In this document: positions 21,641-34,100 of the stretch, piece after piece
How the letters are laid out: each line of letters begins with the position of its first letter
How positions within the stretch are numbered: the stretch's first letter is position 1
NCBI GenBank assembly: GCA_003550325.1
Contig: QKWP01001149.1
Location: 99,877-163,876, forward strand
Direction of reading: 5' to 3'
DNA: 64,000 nt
Source: Gigaspora rosea
Taxonomy: Eukaryota; Glomeromycota; Glomeromycetes; Diversisporales; Gigasporaceae
Notes under the pieces: model-generated
What the model saw: the letters and a program-made list of their open reading frames with translations, nothing else
Told to the model about the DNA's origin: nothing
Database searches by the model: none
Position numbers and translations under genes: made by a program

Positions 21641-23071
21641 AATAATTAAAAACATATAAACACACCTGGCTTTAGCCATCCCCCATTTCAGTAAACAGGA
21701 AATACTAAGTTGAATTTTCTGATTGGTCGATAGAGTGACGAACAGCTTTAATATAATAGATAATCATTAACAGTTAAATATGAAAACATAGTTTTAAAAT
21801 TAAATTATTTTTATATCGAATATAAGTTACAGAATCGAATTTACTTTATTAAATCGGAAGTAAAAAAATTTAAAAAAAATATATAGTTTTTTATATATAA
21901 AATACGATTTTTAATCATTTTGGTCTGTTTAGCAAAATGAATTAGAAAATATTACAACAAAGCTTTAAAACTACACTCTTTATACACAATTTGCAAATTA
22001 TAGAATTGAAATGGCTTCGCTAGAACTAAAGTTATTAAGTTTAAAAATTTAAAAATATTTTATATATTAAATTTTATTGTGCCGAGCACTAATTATACTA
22101 TTGCGATCTTCCTATTGTCACCTCTTCTGCACCATTTTCGGATTATCATATGCGATATTCTTACCTGTAATGGTATTTTTGAGACGAAGGGTTGTGTGGC
22201 TGTTCTACTTTTCGATCACGCGATATCCTATACTTCGCACAAAATAGGAAATACTACGTTGAATCTTCTGATTGGTAAATAGCGTGACGGACAGACGTTT
22301 GAGTTTTAGTACACTCTCAATTGGAGATTTAAATTAAAATCAGAGTTATTTGATTTAATTTTCCGATTTATAATTCAACGTAGTACATAAAAATTTTTAC
22401 TTATTTTGAAACCCTAAATACTTATTTTTTTGCATCATTTAATTACATAAAAATTGTTTTATAGTTTCAAATTGAATTATATTATTCGTGTCAAAATTAA
22501 TTTAATGCCGGCTGAATCAAATGATTAACATGTTATAAGATTAAATGGTTGGAAAAATTTTTAGGTGGCTACTTTTTATTAGTTTAATATGAATAATTAA
22601 ATTATCATATGCATGTTGTATTGAGGTAGGCAGTCATCTATATAGATCAATATATATGAGGTCTACTAGTAGTAAAATTGCTAGTAAATAATTTTTATTT
22701 ATTTATTTTTTTTTTTGTAATATTCTTTTACAATATAGTGATCAGGATGGAACATGACCGAAATCCCTATATGCACGTATGGTTACACAAGATTTTATAT
22801 AATAAAATCATATTAGAAGAATATACGTCATAAGGTAACACACGAAGGACAGCCCTGTTTGCTATGGAATTTTACCAGTTTTTTCCTTTGTCGTTATATA
22901 AATATAGTGTAGAGACCAATTCGAGTAATTAGCATTCTGGCTAAGATTTACTAGACGTACATTTTTACTAGTAAATTGTTATAAAATAACGTAAGTACAA
23001 AAATAACTCAGAATTATGTTACTTTTTTACGCTTTTGGCATTTAAAATTGCAACAGCCGACACTGAAGAAA
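21641..23071. other. Intergenic with dispersed repeats, no gene seen
   Basis: A block of about 60 bp with GGAAATACTA[AC]GTTGAAT and CTGATTGGT occurs at about 21698 and again at about 22247. About 22300-22770 is a diverged copy of 46220-46700. The remainder is AT-rich, without coding signal. Confidence 0.5.
22300..22770 (+). repeat. Dispersed repeat shared with 46220-46700
   Basis: Shared blocks include TAGTACACTCTCAATT, AATGCCGGCTGAATCAAATG and CAATATA[GA]TGATCAGGATGG. It is non-coding. A partial third copy is near 39150-39230. Confidence 0.7.
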
Positions 23072-25760
23072 TTATGTATTTATTGGTTTACATTTACCAA
23101 AAATTATTTGGTTAATTTTTGTCTTTAATTTAGATGAAATGTCAGAAATCCCTTCTATTTCCTCTGAAGTTTCTTCCTCTTCCTCTTTTTTAGCGTTTTC
23201 ATCATCTTCAAAATCCTCCGGCGTAAGTTTATCTTCACCTTCAAGTCGTTCCAAAAACTTTTTAATATTTTTAAAAATCACTTTTTTATAGAATTCTTAG
23301 CAATAATTACACTTTCTATTATAACATGTCAAATGGTATCCGTGGCCACAAATAAGAACCATTCCATCTTCTTCGCTAAATAGATGCTTACAGCGATCGC
23401 ACAAATTTGGTTGGGGCAAGTACAACGAACTATAAGCAGTTGGTAAGCGTCGTAAATCTACATTTTCTCCTAAAGTAGCAAGGTGGTAAACTTAAGGTTT
23501 TTGTCTTTTCTTTTTTAACTTTGGACCACTCTTTCCACATTATAGAATAAATCTTGAAAGTATTTTAAGAGAAAGAGGCTAGTTTTCTTATTCAAAAGGT
23601 CAAGTGCGGGTAGGGTATATGGATATCGCCATGTCTTATGATAATTATCTTTAAATGCTGTATTATGGTTCACTAAATAATAGAAAATAAAATATGTAAA
23701 ATTAAAGCAAAATTTGCTTTGTCTAATAATAAAGAAAAGCGACCAATTTACTAATAACATAGGCTTGTTTTATTATATTGTCAACTGTTGCATTTGGTGA
23801 TATATTTGCCCTAATTCGACTATGAGTATTCTCTACATAATATTCGTTGAAGTACGGCAAATGCATTCGAATTATGTCAAAAAAAGGATGATCGTTATCC
23901 TTCCAATAAAACACATCGGACAAAAAAGCCAAAGGTGCTTTATTGTAGTTTTTCCATTTCAATTATAACGCGTATGTCCAAATGCGGAAAACCGTTTCCA
24001 TATATTCGTCAAACAAACCTGCATGAAATAAATTTGCATAGATATCAAGTGTTGCCGGCACTATGTTATCGAGTAAATCGATTGTAGTTCGATACTCGAG
24101 GTCCTTACATGTTTTTCCAAATTTTTCTATAATTTTGTCCCGAATTTTTACCCATCCATTTCGAGTAAGTTCTAAAATGAGGTTAATCCTCCACGGGTGA
24201 GGCTTTTTTGTAAGCATTTTACTGGAACCAAAAACAAAGTGAAATAATTTTTCGAAAAAGGAATAGTGCACTAAAAAAACATGTTCTCTACTGTTTAAGG
24301 ATAAGTGTAGCAGACTCAAAATTGGTAAGAATGGACAATGTCTCGTGGCGGCGGTTTCATATACAGAGCTTTTCTAACGAACAATTGGCCAGGCCAATTG
24401 GCAACAAGCGGCGCAACACAATTATCCAAATGTCGTGTTTTATTATTAATAGATAAAATAAGTGTTATTGCCTTAATATAGTCTTGAACTAAGTGTAACC
24501 CTTGCTCATTAAATCCAACTAACTTAAGACCTTCCATTGATCGTTCCTCTTTCCGTTTTTCTAGATCGTCGTTATAATTATGCACCATTAAAGCATCGAT
24601 TCTATCAAGTTCATTAATTACTAAACGATTTTGTGAAACCCAATATAACTGTCATTCGAAATATGGAATATCGAATATTCCAGTATAATTATTAATAAGA
24701 TGCTAACAGATTATTGGCGCTTCAATGTTTGCCGGATTATGGATAAATATGTTATTGTGTACGAGTAAAACAGATTGAGATTCTAAAACGGGTTTTGCTA
24801 CGCATGTAGCAAAATGGTTTGCACTAGATGTTGAAGTGGTGTCTGGCCTTCTAATTCCGTGAATTGCATGATAATCTTCTATGTTGTAAATGTGAAGTTG
24901 ATTTTTCTAATTAAAAATAAAAATAAAAAATAAATTTTATTTAAACAAGATATTAATATTTAAATTATTTAAATTTAATTAATAAAAAGTACATGATTTG
25001 TAAAATGTTCTTCGATTTTTATTGCATATTGACTCTGAACTTTTTTTCAAAAATTTTCTACAGTATTAGCACACACGGAATATCCAAGTTTCGACATTGT
25101 ATCGACTGCATCCCATGTTGCACCCGAAGCCATCAGATACAAGCCAACTTCTAACTTATGTTGATTGACAAATTTGTTTCGAAAGCCTGCAATAATATAG
25201 CACAGGCCAACAACAGACTTCTTTGCTTCATTTATACTATGGGCAGAACGTTCTCTAGGAATAACTAAATTCATCATATATTTAAAAAAGCCCTCAAGTT
25301 GAGGATCCGCACTTTCAATAATATTTTCAAATTTCACGGGATCCAACTCAAGATTTGCAAATTCTTGGTGTTGTCGACGGTATAGTACTCTTGTTAATGC
25401 TTGAACTTTTGAAGCAAATGTTACATCTAATATAAAATATTAAATTAAATAAAAAATTACATACATATTTTTTTTTAAAAAAAGACTGTTACACTACCTG
25501 AACAATTATCGGATTCAATTTTTTTTTCCTAAATACTCTTTTTTTTTTTTTAGGGATTTTCTTCGTTGACTACTATTAGCTTCTATAATTTTACAATAAT
25601 GGGGATGACATAGTTGCCTTCCTATTTCAAGATACGGATACTTTTGCAGCATTTGGTTTTTATGGCATTTTTCAAATGCAAGCTCAGTAATTACACGGAA
25701 TCTAACATTGGTATTTGTACAATCATTGACAAAACAAGGCCCAAAATTTTGGGTTTTCAT
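23072..25760 (-). pseudogene. Decayed multi-exon gene of an unrecognised repetitive family with C-terminal Cys/His finger
   Basis: Read on minus. First exon 25760-25515: Cys/His-containing (CFVNDCTN, LCHPHYC). After an intron ending TATATTAG, DVTFASKVQALTRVLYRRQH leads into 25346-25047 (GLYLMASGATWDAVDTMSKL). The exon at about 24905-24316 contains DYHAIHGIRRPD and GQLFVRKAL. A frameshift leads to 24319-23963 (LNSREHVFLVHYSFFEKLFH; NIVPATLDIYANLF), then 23962-23723 (NYNKAPLAFLSDVFYW) and, after a short intron, NHNTAFKDNYHKTWRYPYT. The C-terminal finger is C-x2-C ... ICGHGYHLTCYNRKCNYC (about 23330-23400), and the acidic tail is LTPEDFEDDENAKKEEEEE. Internal stops at conserved Trp positions (CWHLINNY, YFEWQ context) show it is dead. 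I recall similar repeated hypothetical proteins in Rhizophagus. The function is unknown; a transposon origin is plausible. Confidence 0.6.
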
Positions 25761-26531
25761 TTACTAAAAAAAAATAAAAAAAAATTAATAATATTGTCCA
25801 AGTATTTTCTAAATACGTTATTGATTTTCTACCTTGACAGAACTTGGCACGTGAAACGGTGCAGCACAATAAAGCTTGACACGGTGAAATTTGACATGGC
25901 AAAACTTGACACGGTGAAACTTGGCACAGCGAAAGTTGGCAGTAGAAAGTTGGCACGGTAAAACTTTAATAGAGGCAAAACTTTAATAAAAAGCGAAACT
26001 TGACTTAGTGGAACCCGGCACAAAAACTTTAAGTACAGTGAAACTTTGACCACAACAGGATTATTGAGAAATTTTGCTGTTAAACCTTGACTGTGCAAAC
26101 TTTATATAAAAAGGTTTGATTATAGTGAAAACCCTTAATATTATAAAGATTAACGACCCGGTCACCTACTAACACCTATTACCACCCCAACAAAGTTAAA
26201 CTTTACTACCTAAAACTTTTGCGCGAAACTTTTTTTTTCTTTTTTTTTATTATCATATTACAGTAATAAAATTAACGTTATATAGAATTGTAACTAGCCA
26301 ATCAAATTTAATCAGATGGGATCTGTAGATCACATTTTTTCGACCAATAAAATTGAACTTCGGTCATGCTTCAGGATGGTAGGTTATGTTATATAATATT
26401 AAATATTAAATTATTATTGCTCGATCAGATGACTTTATTGACATAGATGAACATATCTGATATGGGAATTCTGTTCGCTATCGTTACAGGATTCATTCAA
26501 AACAACAGAATAACATCTGTAATCTTAATAA
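25761..26531. other. Intergenic containing a minisatellite, no gene seen
   Basis: Apart from the 15-bp minisatellite at about 25840-26060, this holds AT-rich DNA and a block near 26330-26420 (GGTTATGTTATATAATATTAAATATT) shared with about 46686-46715. Confidence 0.5.
25840..26060 (+). repeat. 15-bp minisatellite AAACTTGACACGGTG
   Basis: More than ten imperfect units, degenerating to the right. Because the unit is a multiple of three, both strands stay open across it (KLDTV-like on +, CQVSP-like on -). These frames are not considered genes. Confidence 0.85.
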
Positions 26532-26785
26532 GGCCAGACCAAGTTGATTATGTGTTTTACATTACCCCCCAGAGCTCCCCCCTCATAGTAAAAAAAATTT
26601 TGATAAATATACATAGGACTACGGGACATTTCGGAAAATTTTATACAGTCACGGAAAAATTCGGAAAATTTTTTTTTTTGAAAAAAAATTTTTTTAAAAT
26701 TTTACTAAGTGAACCACCCCCCCCCCCCCCCCCCCCCCCCTGGAGGGGAGAGTAATGTAAAACACATAATCAACTTGGTCTGGCC
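26532..26785. mobile_element. PIF/Harbinger-like MITE with a C24 run
   Basis: Perfect inverted ends of at least 30 bp start with GGCCAGACCAAGTTGATTAT. The 3-bp TAA duplications at 26529-26531 and 26786-26788 fit PIF/Harbinger. Inside are CCCCCC near the left end and a run of 24 C at 26717-26740. Non-coding. Confidence 0.75.
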
Positions 26786-27354
26786 TAACTGCTAATTCAC
26801 ATAACTGAAATAATCCGCCCATCTACTTCCTTTCACACTAGCTACGAACCATCCATCACACCTATCTGCTATCCAAAGGTGTTTTTGCCTAGGGGAGTCT
26901 ATATAGCAGCAAAGAGACCGTGTAAAGCAGGGTCCTTGTGCTATTATAGCCGCAGAGCCTCAAACACTTTAACAATACAAAAAGGTCCTTGCACTGCAAC
27001 AGCAGCCGTAGACTCTCATACTAAAAAAAATGGGTCTTTGCACTGCAATTACAGCAGGGCGGGACGAAAGAGCCAGCCTTCAACTAGGCGAGCGATAGCG
27101 AAGAGAAAAATAGCCCTTCTTAAACAATGCTTACCTTTCCCCTTTCGCCCCCTATCATTATACATGCATCAAATAACTTATAACAATCAAATAATCACAT
27201 GCAATCATGATGTAAATCAGGAAATACCTGCATAAACAAGATTTATTCCGAACAACCTATAAAAGGTTAACAACAAAGATCGTTGATCAACAGTCATCTG
27301 ATCCTGCAATAATGATCGCTTTGTCACCCCGTTGACAAGCTTCTCAGAAATGTA
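26786..27354. other. Less AT-rich repeat-containing intergenic DNA
   Basis: About 26925-27060 contains three degenerate copies of a unit of about 60 bp with GGTCCTTG[CT][AG]CT followed by GCAGCCG/GCAG. An open frame crosses it (26879-27235), but its repeats explain the openness and no family is recognised. Confidence 0.4.
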
Positions 27355-28217
27355 GATCATATTGTGATTAATAAATGTACAAAATGTATAAATACAAATA
27401 GGATTGCAAATACAAAAAATACATATGCGATGTAACCATAAATATAAAATAAAATATGTAGCTACAAAATACAAAAATAGCATAGAATTATTTTATATGC
27501 TGATCGTGGAAAAGCAATATCTAATATCATACTTTATAATTTATTAAAGAAATACTATATAATAAAATAAAAATCTATATCGATCTCAGGATTCTGTGTG
27601 TGATTTTAGGGTCAGGTCAAGAAATTGACTAAACAATAACTAGTGGTATACACAATATAGATATTCATTAGTTGGCTAATTAGATGATAATTTGGCAAGC
27701 AATGAATGTAAAGAACAAACATCCATGATATTTGCATCGGCCCCGTGTATACATATAAGGTCAAGCAAAATCAGTATGGGTAAAATATAATACCGTATTC
27801 CGTTCGCCAAGTATCACTCATGTATTGTACCACTATAAAATATCCGGAAATTTTGCGATAGGCTTAATTTGGTGACACTTTTAATAAAAACTTAAATATT
27901 GCATATAAATATTTCTTGGCAGCGCATTTACCTCTCAATATTTATCAATATTAATCTAATTGGTACGATATTATAATATTCATCTTTTAGTATTCGATCA
28001 GAGTTTTGTAAATTCAAAAACAAATAGTATTGGAATTTTAAGTTTCAAAATACCAAAAATGTCCAAATTTGTAAGGAGTATTTTGCGAACGGAATACAGT
28101 TACTGTACCACTTATGTAATAAGAAATCAAATATAAACGATGAGAAAAAGATATGACTCTTATATGAACTCAAATTAGCATACTTCAGTGTATTCATCTC
28201 TATTCTCATATTATAAA
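27355..28217 (+). repeat. Segmental duplication upstream of P450 copy B
   Basis: Closely similar to DNA upstream of copy C (about 41935-43858, minus its fold-back insert) and to the orphan segment at 55740-56505. Shared words include GGATTGCAAATACAAAAAAT and ATATGCGATGTAACC. It includes the TATA-like block at 27829. Confidence 0.75.
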
Positions 28218-30098
28218 ATGAATTATTATTTAATTGTTGTTTTTGCGTTTGTTGGTTACGTCTTATACAAGTGTTATATTTATCCTTTATATTTATCACC
28301 ATTACGTAAAATTCCTGGTCCACCTGTTAATAATTTTATTCTTGGACATTTTGCCTCATTTTTAAATCAAGAAGTAGGTGATGCTCATGATTACTTAGCA
28401 AAAAAATATGGTGGGATAGCTAGGTATCATGGCTTATTTAACAAACCTCATATATCGATTTCCGATCCAAAACTTGTCCAACAAGTACTGGTAAATCATT
28501 CTTATGATTATCCAAGGTTTTTCGTAAGCCGAACTATGGCAAAGAAATTTTTTGGTGGTGGTATTTTAATTGCTGAAGGAGAGACACATAAACGACAAAG
28601 AAAGATGATGAATCCTTCATTCGCTTTTGCTAATGTCAAGGTATTCTTTTTACAATCATCAATGTTGTAACTGTTAGAAAATTAATCATTACAATTATAT
28701 TTAATTATTATGATTTCAGGAAATGGTCCCAACATTTGTTCAAGCTGGTCATAAATTAAAAGATATCTGGATCAAACAAATTGGGAATAAGAAAGAGGAA
28801 AGAATTACTATCACTGCAATAATTCAAAAGATAACTTTAGATGTTATTGGCCTTGTTGGTATGTAGTATGTATTCCTCTGCACGTTAAATTTGCAATTTT
28901 ATTTCTAATCATAGTTGTAATCATAATTCCATATTTAATAGGGTTTAATTACGAACTCAATTCTACTACTTCAGATTCTGAATTAGCTAAAGCATATGGA
29001 GCATTATCTGATCGTGATCCTTCGCCTTTAGTCGTGGCTTTTGCCAACATCCTAACATTTATCATGAAACTTCCAATTAATTTTAATAACCAATTTTATG
29101 ATTTTATTAAAACCATCAATAATATTTCTGAGAAACTAGTTGTTGAGCAAAAAAATACACCTGTGCGAGGAAAAGATTTAATGTCTTTATTAGTAAAAGA
29201 AAATGAGAGCTTACCTGTTTATGAACAATTAACTCATGAGGAATTAGTTAGTCAGGTAAAAAATTTATTTAAATTATATGTACTGTATGATTTTATTAAA
29301 TCTATTTAAATTCTAAATTTACCAAATTTCAAGGCTATGATATTTCTCGCAGCTGGACACGAAACAACTAGTACTGCACTATCTTGGGCATTATACTTTC
29401 TCGCAAAATATCCTGATATTCAGGATCGTCTTCGTAAAGAAGTGCTTGACGTATTTACTGATCGTAATCATTTTCCGACTATTGATGAAATTGACAAATT
29501 GAAATATTTAGAATGTATCTTTAAAGAAACTTTAAGGATCGTTCCTCCGGGTATAGTCAATATTACTGAAATTCAATTATTCAATTTATTTGTCTCTGAC
29601 TTATTCTACTCTTTATTTATGACTTAAAAGTGCCTGAACTCCCTCGTTATAATTTAAAAGATGAAATTATGAACGGTTACGTTATTCCAAAGGTATTTTA
29701 CTAAATAGTTTTTCATAGTTCAATTTATTTGATATAAATATAGTATAAAACTTTAAATTTTTTTGTTTTAGGGTACCCCATTGATGATTTCTATATACGC
29801 GATCCACCATGACCCTTCAATTTGGGGTGATGATGCCGAAAATTTTAACCCATCTCGGTGGCTTGATCCAGAAATAAAATCAAAAATATCAAATACTCAT
29901 TTCATACCTTTTAGTGCTGGACCGAAAAGTTGTTTAGGATTGAAAATAGCACATTTGGAACTTAAATCTATCTTATCGGTGATTATTAGAAATTTTGAAT
30001 TTAGATTAGTGGAAGGTTTTACTTTTAAAAAGAAATTTATTGGTTTATCTAAACCCATCCCCGGAATTGATTTATTTGTTTCAAAAGTGGATTATTAA
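28218..30098 (+). CDS. Cytochrome P450 monooxygenase, copy B (six exons)
   Basis: Microsomal P450 with the same gene structure as copy A. Exons: 28218-28640, 28720-28858, 28942-29255, 29334-29550, 29631-29692, 29772-30098, giving 493 aa with no stop. Hydrophobic anchor, IPGPP (32-36), AAGHETT (298-304), ETLR (357-360) and the haem Cys at 439 are kept. The haem loop is FSAGPKSCLG: Ser replaces the first Gly seen in A and C, while F-x-x-G...C-x-G still holds. Exon 6 shares its haem-loop codons with copy C (GGACCGAAAAGTTGT), not with A, so B and C are the closest pair. An in-frame ATG at 28188 is upstream; 28218 is preferred because it is the conserved start. Probably active; substrate unknown. 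Confidence 0.9.
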
Positions 30099-31120
30099 AT
30101 CTTTTCTTTAATAAAATAACTGTTGTTTCGTATAAATAAAATTTCTTGTCTTAAACCAGTTTAATCAATCACATCAAAATGTTGTAAATTGATTTTGTCC
30201 TTATTAATTTATTTAACTGAAATTTACAGATTGTTGAATATTTCTAATTAATTATATATTTTTATAGATTGAACTAATTTGAATTTTTTATTTAGTAATA
30301 AAAAATTAAAAGTTATTCAAACTTTTAATAAACGATTATGCTATAATTATTATTATAAAAAATACATGATACTTGGCTAGAATAACCTCTAGTTTAGCAG
30401 TATTGACCAAGCAATAAAAGGTTTCCTACGTTATTACTGTGTATGTCATGGGATTTAAGTGGATTTGGAATTTCCTAGTTAATTAGAGTTAAAGTGTACA
30501 TATGATAAATTATCCCAAAATGGGTTTTATATATAATTCTCGAATCCACTTAAATTCCGTTTCCACTTACAACATATATATTATCTAATCTTTGCTAGAT
30601 ATGCAACGATTACTAATTGTGCAGATTTATAAATAAAAATCTGCAAAGATCTCAAAATTAAAATTTTTATGAATTTTAACATGCTAAGTATCGATTTTTA
30701 TCGACACGCATTGTATGCAGAACCTTAATTTGATGATCTGCTATCTGCTATCTGCTATAAAACGATTAATAACTTAAATCGTTATTTATCGATTCAAATG
30801 TATATGATAATAATCGATTAGCAGATGTATAACAATTTATATTTAATTACGATATATATCGATTATAGATATATATCAAGTTTTATCCAGTTTTTGGGCA
30901 CCCCAAAATTTGTTACATAGATGAGGATACAACTAGCTACACATACAACTTTTGTTATCTAATTTAAGTAGTTCACCCAAAGGTTCTACACTAGTTGCCA
31001 TACCTGCAACCCAACTAGGGGATTACCTATTTAAACCTCTGGTCCTAGTTCCTCCTACCAATCCTACTTGTATTATCAGTACAGCCCTTCACTACATAAG
31101 TTAGTCAAGGTCAGTTCCAG
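30099..31120. other. Duplicated 3' flank of P450 B and AT-rich intergenic
   Basis: 30099-30580 matches the 3' flanks of copies A and C. Beyond about 30600 are repeated CTGCTATCTGCTATCTGCTA and ATCGATT words but no gene. Confidence 0.55.
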
Positions 31121-31482
31121 ATGCTATTGATGAATACTCCCTTAGGTCTAATTTATCTTTACAGAAGATTTAGTAGAGCATTCCCAGTCCCACTCAGATA
31201 TTACCTATGCTTTAGTAACCTATGCATTTACCAAGGCCAACACTTGCAGTCAGAAGGATACTCTGCAACTGCTACTATTACCTACTCCTGCCCTTGTATG
31301 GTTTGCTCCAATCCTGGTACCCACTATTACTTTCCTACCAGCCCTTCTCTAATATATTACAAACTTCCAATCCAGTTAGCTCAAAAGGGTCAATTTACCT
31401 GGCATTAGGTGCCTTATAGTTTTTCTTCTCCTGGTCCTACTTCTAGAACTTAGGTCCTTTTTTTCTAGTGTAACTTTGCCAG

Positions 31483-31735
31483 TCAGGTTGGTGGACCCTC
31501 TTCTCTGAAGGTCTTGTTTTTTAGTTCTCTAGCTCCAATTTTTGATACTCTAGTTCTGGTAGCACTGTCAAAGATCTTTGCTATCTCCTTACTCGGGACT
31601 TGCCAAATGGGTTTTTGTTTCTCTGTTTCCTTGGATTCGTCTGTATAATGATACACAACTATACCTAAAAGCTCCTATTCAAAATAGTATACCAAGGCTA
31701 TAAGTGATATATCCAACTGATTGATGAGAAGCAGT
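31483..31735 (-). pseudogene. Unrecognised decayed coding fragment
   Basis: On minus, LLINQLDISLIALVYYFE, one in-frame TAG, then GIVVYHYTDESKETEKQ, IWQVPSKEIAKIFDS and a basic stretch ending EEGPPT*. The codon texture and higher GC of 31000-31800 look like former coding sequence, but I recognise no domain. The + frames 31121-31408 and 31222-31419 in the same GC-richer block are not supported. Confidence 0.3.
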
Positions 31736-32117
31736 TACTGGAACACAGGTCCATTTTTTCAAAATATCACTAGTAGAATTTGAACCCTAGAGCTGCCACT
31801 TAGAGAATGACAACTTACCAACTTCTTTAAGTTGCTACACTCTATACTTTTTGTTCTTATATAGAAACAAAACATTTCTTTCTTATTACAAACCATACTG
31901 TCTTAAAATGGTTATGGACAACCAGACTAAAAAGAGAGCAAAAGACCAGTAGATTTTATATTTAGAGTCATATGACTTTATGATAGTGCATCAATTTGCA
32001 AAAATCTACTGAAATGCTAATATATTATTTCATACAGTATTTATGTGAAATAATGCATATAGGCATTATTTCAAAAATTTCATTTTCTTAAAATAGCATA
32101 CTGGTTTTAAAATAACA
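31736..32117. other. Intergenic, no gene seen
   Basis: AT-rich sequence with no supported feature, up to the TSD of the next element. Confidence 0.5.
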
Positions 32118-32125
32118 CCCATGTG

Positions 32126-32448
32126 CAGTGTTGTCACTTGGACGTGTCCATACTATGTTTTTTGTCCAACATCCAAGATTGTCCAAAATCGTCCAAGCCT
32201 ATATTCCATGTTTAACTAATCAATAAAGTAATTTAAAAAATATATGGGGGGACTCAATAGAAATGGGACAAATTTATCTAATAAATTTGTCCCATTTCTA
32301 TTGACTTCACCCCATATAATTATATATTTTTTTAGGTGCTGGACTCATTGGTGAAAACATTAAAATAGATTATCTTAATAAAATTTTAAGTAATTTTAAT
32401 TTGAAAAAATGTCCAAAATGTCCAAAAAACGTCCAAGTGACAACACTG
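32126..32448. mobile_element. hAT-like MITE (CAGTGTTGTCACTTGGAC ends)
   Basis: Inverted ends CAGTGTTGTCACTTGGAC and its complement. The perfect 8-bp TSD CCCATGTG is at 32118-32125 and 32449-32456. The interior matches the MITE at 40453-40716. A short palindrome around GGGACAAATTTAT (about 32246-32317) is an extra insertion absent from that relative. Confidence 0.85.
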
Positions 32449-32465
32449 CCCATGTGCATCCTAAT

Positions 32466-34100
32466 TAGAGTTGCTGGTGCAGGGTACTTGGCAATGCCAA
32501 TGGTGCACTAATATAGGTGGTGCACCTGGTGCGCCAAACACAAGTATGGTGCAGGGTGGCGAGCCAATCAAATTTAACTCCAATAAAGTTTATTTACTGG
32601 TTGCGATTTTACTCATGATCTGCCACATTTCATTTTAGAAAAGATTTTTGTAGAAAATTTTATGAGATGCGCTATATGAATTGTGCACGTGGATTATCAA
32701 TATATCTTACTAAAAAAGAAAAAATAAGAGCCTACTTTCGTGGTTTTGTCCAATAAGTAATGATTTACTTACACTATTTATTTTTTTAACATTAAAAAAA
32801 ATCTTGCTTGCGTTCAATGGAATCTTTGAATAAAACTTTGTTACACAATGCTAGGATGAACCCAAAATTCAGGTTAATGATTGTGTTATCCACAGTGATG
32901 AAACAGCTGATTCTTAATCATAAATCAATTAATAATTTGATTAAATCATCGATTGGATCATTTTCTACAAAGATGTTCTATGCATATTGAAAATTTTAAT
33001 TATTGCAGTACTAGCGTATTTATTTATTAATAACGACAAGAAAAATTAAAACTCATTTTATCAATGACGATAATAATACGGTAATTATTAAATCACATTA
33101 ATATTTCCATTGATTTTTTCATTGATATTTATGAAATACATAATTCTTTATACAGTAGTTACATACTTCATTTTTTTTATTCATTATATTCGAATCGATC
33201 TTTATCACCTTGTACTACATATTTTTTCTTCAACACTATATTGATTTGCAAGGATATGCCGTGAAATTCGTTATAAAAAATTCAGATCTTCAAATGAGAA
33301 ATTCAAGCTAATACTTTTAAAGTTCTTTGTATAGCATATCAAAAGAACTACATATGCCCAACTACGATAGAATAACTTGGAGATGCAAGTTTGTTATGTT
33401 GAAAATTTAACGAAATAATTTGTGCTACCTACCATGCTGAACATTACGGTCATGACATAACCTGGAAAAAGGTAAACTTATTTTTTTTAAAAAAAAAAAA
33501 ATTGTGGTAATTATTTTCTGACACCCGCCCAGATTCCTGCTATTGCCGAAAACAATGCGGATGTTTCTACGTAGGGAATGCAAAAACTATTAAAATATGT
33601 ATGAATATTCAAATGTATTCTTTTAATGTATGAAACTTTAGCTAGTATTTAATATTTAGACGATCTTATATTTATTCTCTTTTTATTATTTATAATTTTT
33701 TTTTTAATTTTTTAATTTATTATTATTATTATTATTTTTATTATTTCTAAATTTTTTTTCGCTTGCTTTTTTTTTAATAATTGTTAAATGGATACCGATT
33801 CTAAAATAAAAATTCAGAATCAACATAAATTCAGACACGCCAAGAATAAGGGCAAGTCTGCTGCATAGGAGTTTTTTATCAACAGCTAATTTCGCATGCA
33901 AATTAATTCTAGTCATTGTCGTTAGAGTTAAGTTTAAAATTGGTGCAATTTAAAAAAATTGTCGGTCAATATATTGAATCAATGGTTTGTAAAGTTAATA
34001 TTTTTTAATATGGTGCACCACTAGGTACACCTATTCACCAAAAAATTTAATAGTGCACCAATGGTGCACTATTAAAGTTATATGTGCACCAGCAACCCTA
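32466..34100. mobile_element. hAT-like element, 1.63 kb, carrying sequence also found at 7.3-8.0 kb
   Basis: Ends TAGAGTTGCTGGTGCA and (inverse) TAGGGTTGCTGGTGCA. The perfect TSD ATCCTAAT lies at 32458-32465 and 34101-34108. Several GGTGCAC words lie near both ends. No transposase is readable. The part 33100-33845 is homologous to 7300-8045, so the element either captured host sequence or both carry the same older repeat. Confidence 0.8.

Noticed and set aside
25723-26098. Cys/Pro/Ser-rich minus-strand frames
   Set aside because: Generated by the 15-bp minisatellite, which is open on both strands.
26447-26755. 102-codon + frame ending in poly-Pro
   Set aside because: Crosses into the Harbinger-like MITE; the poly-Pro is the C24 run.
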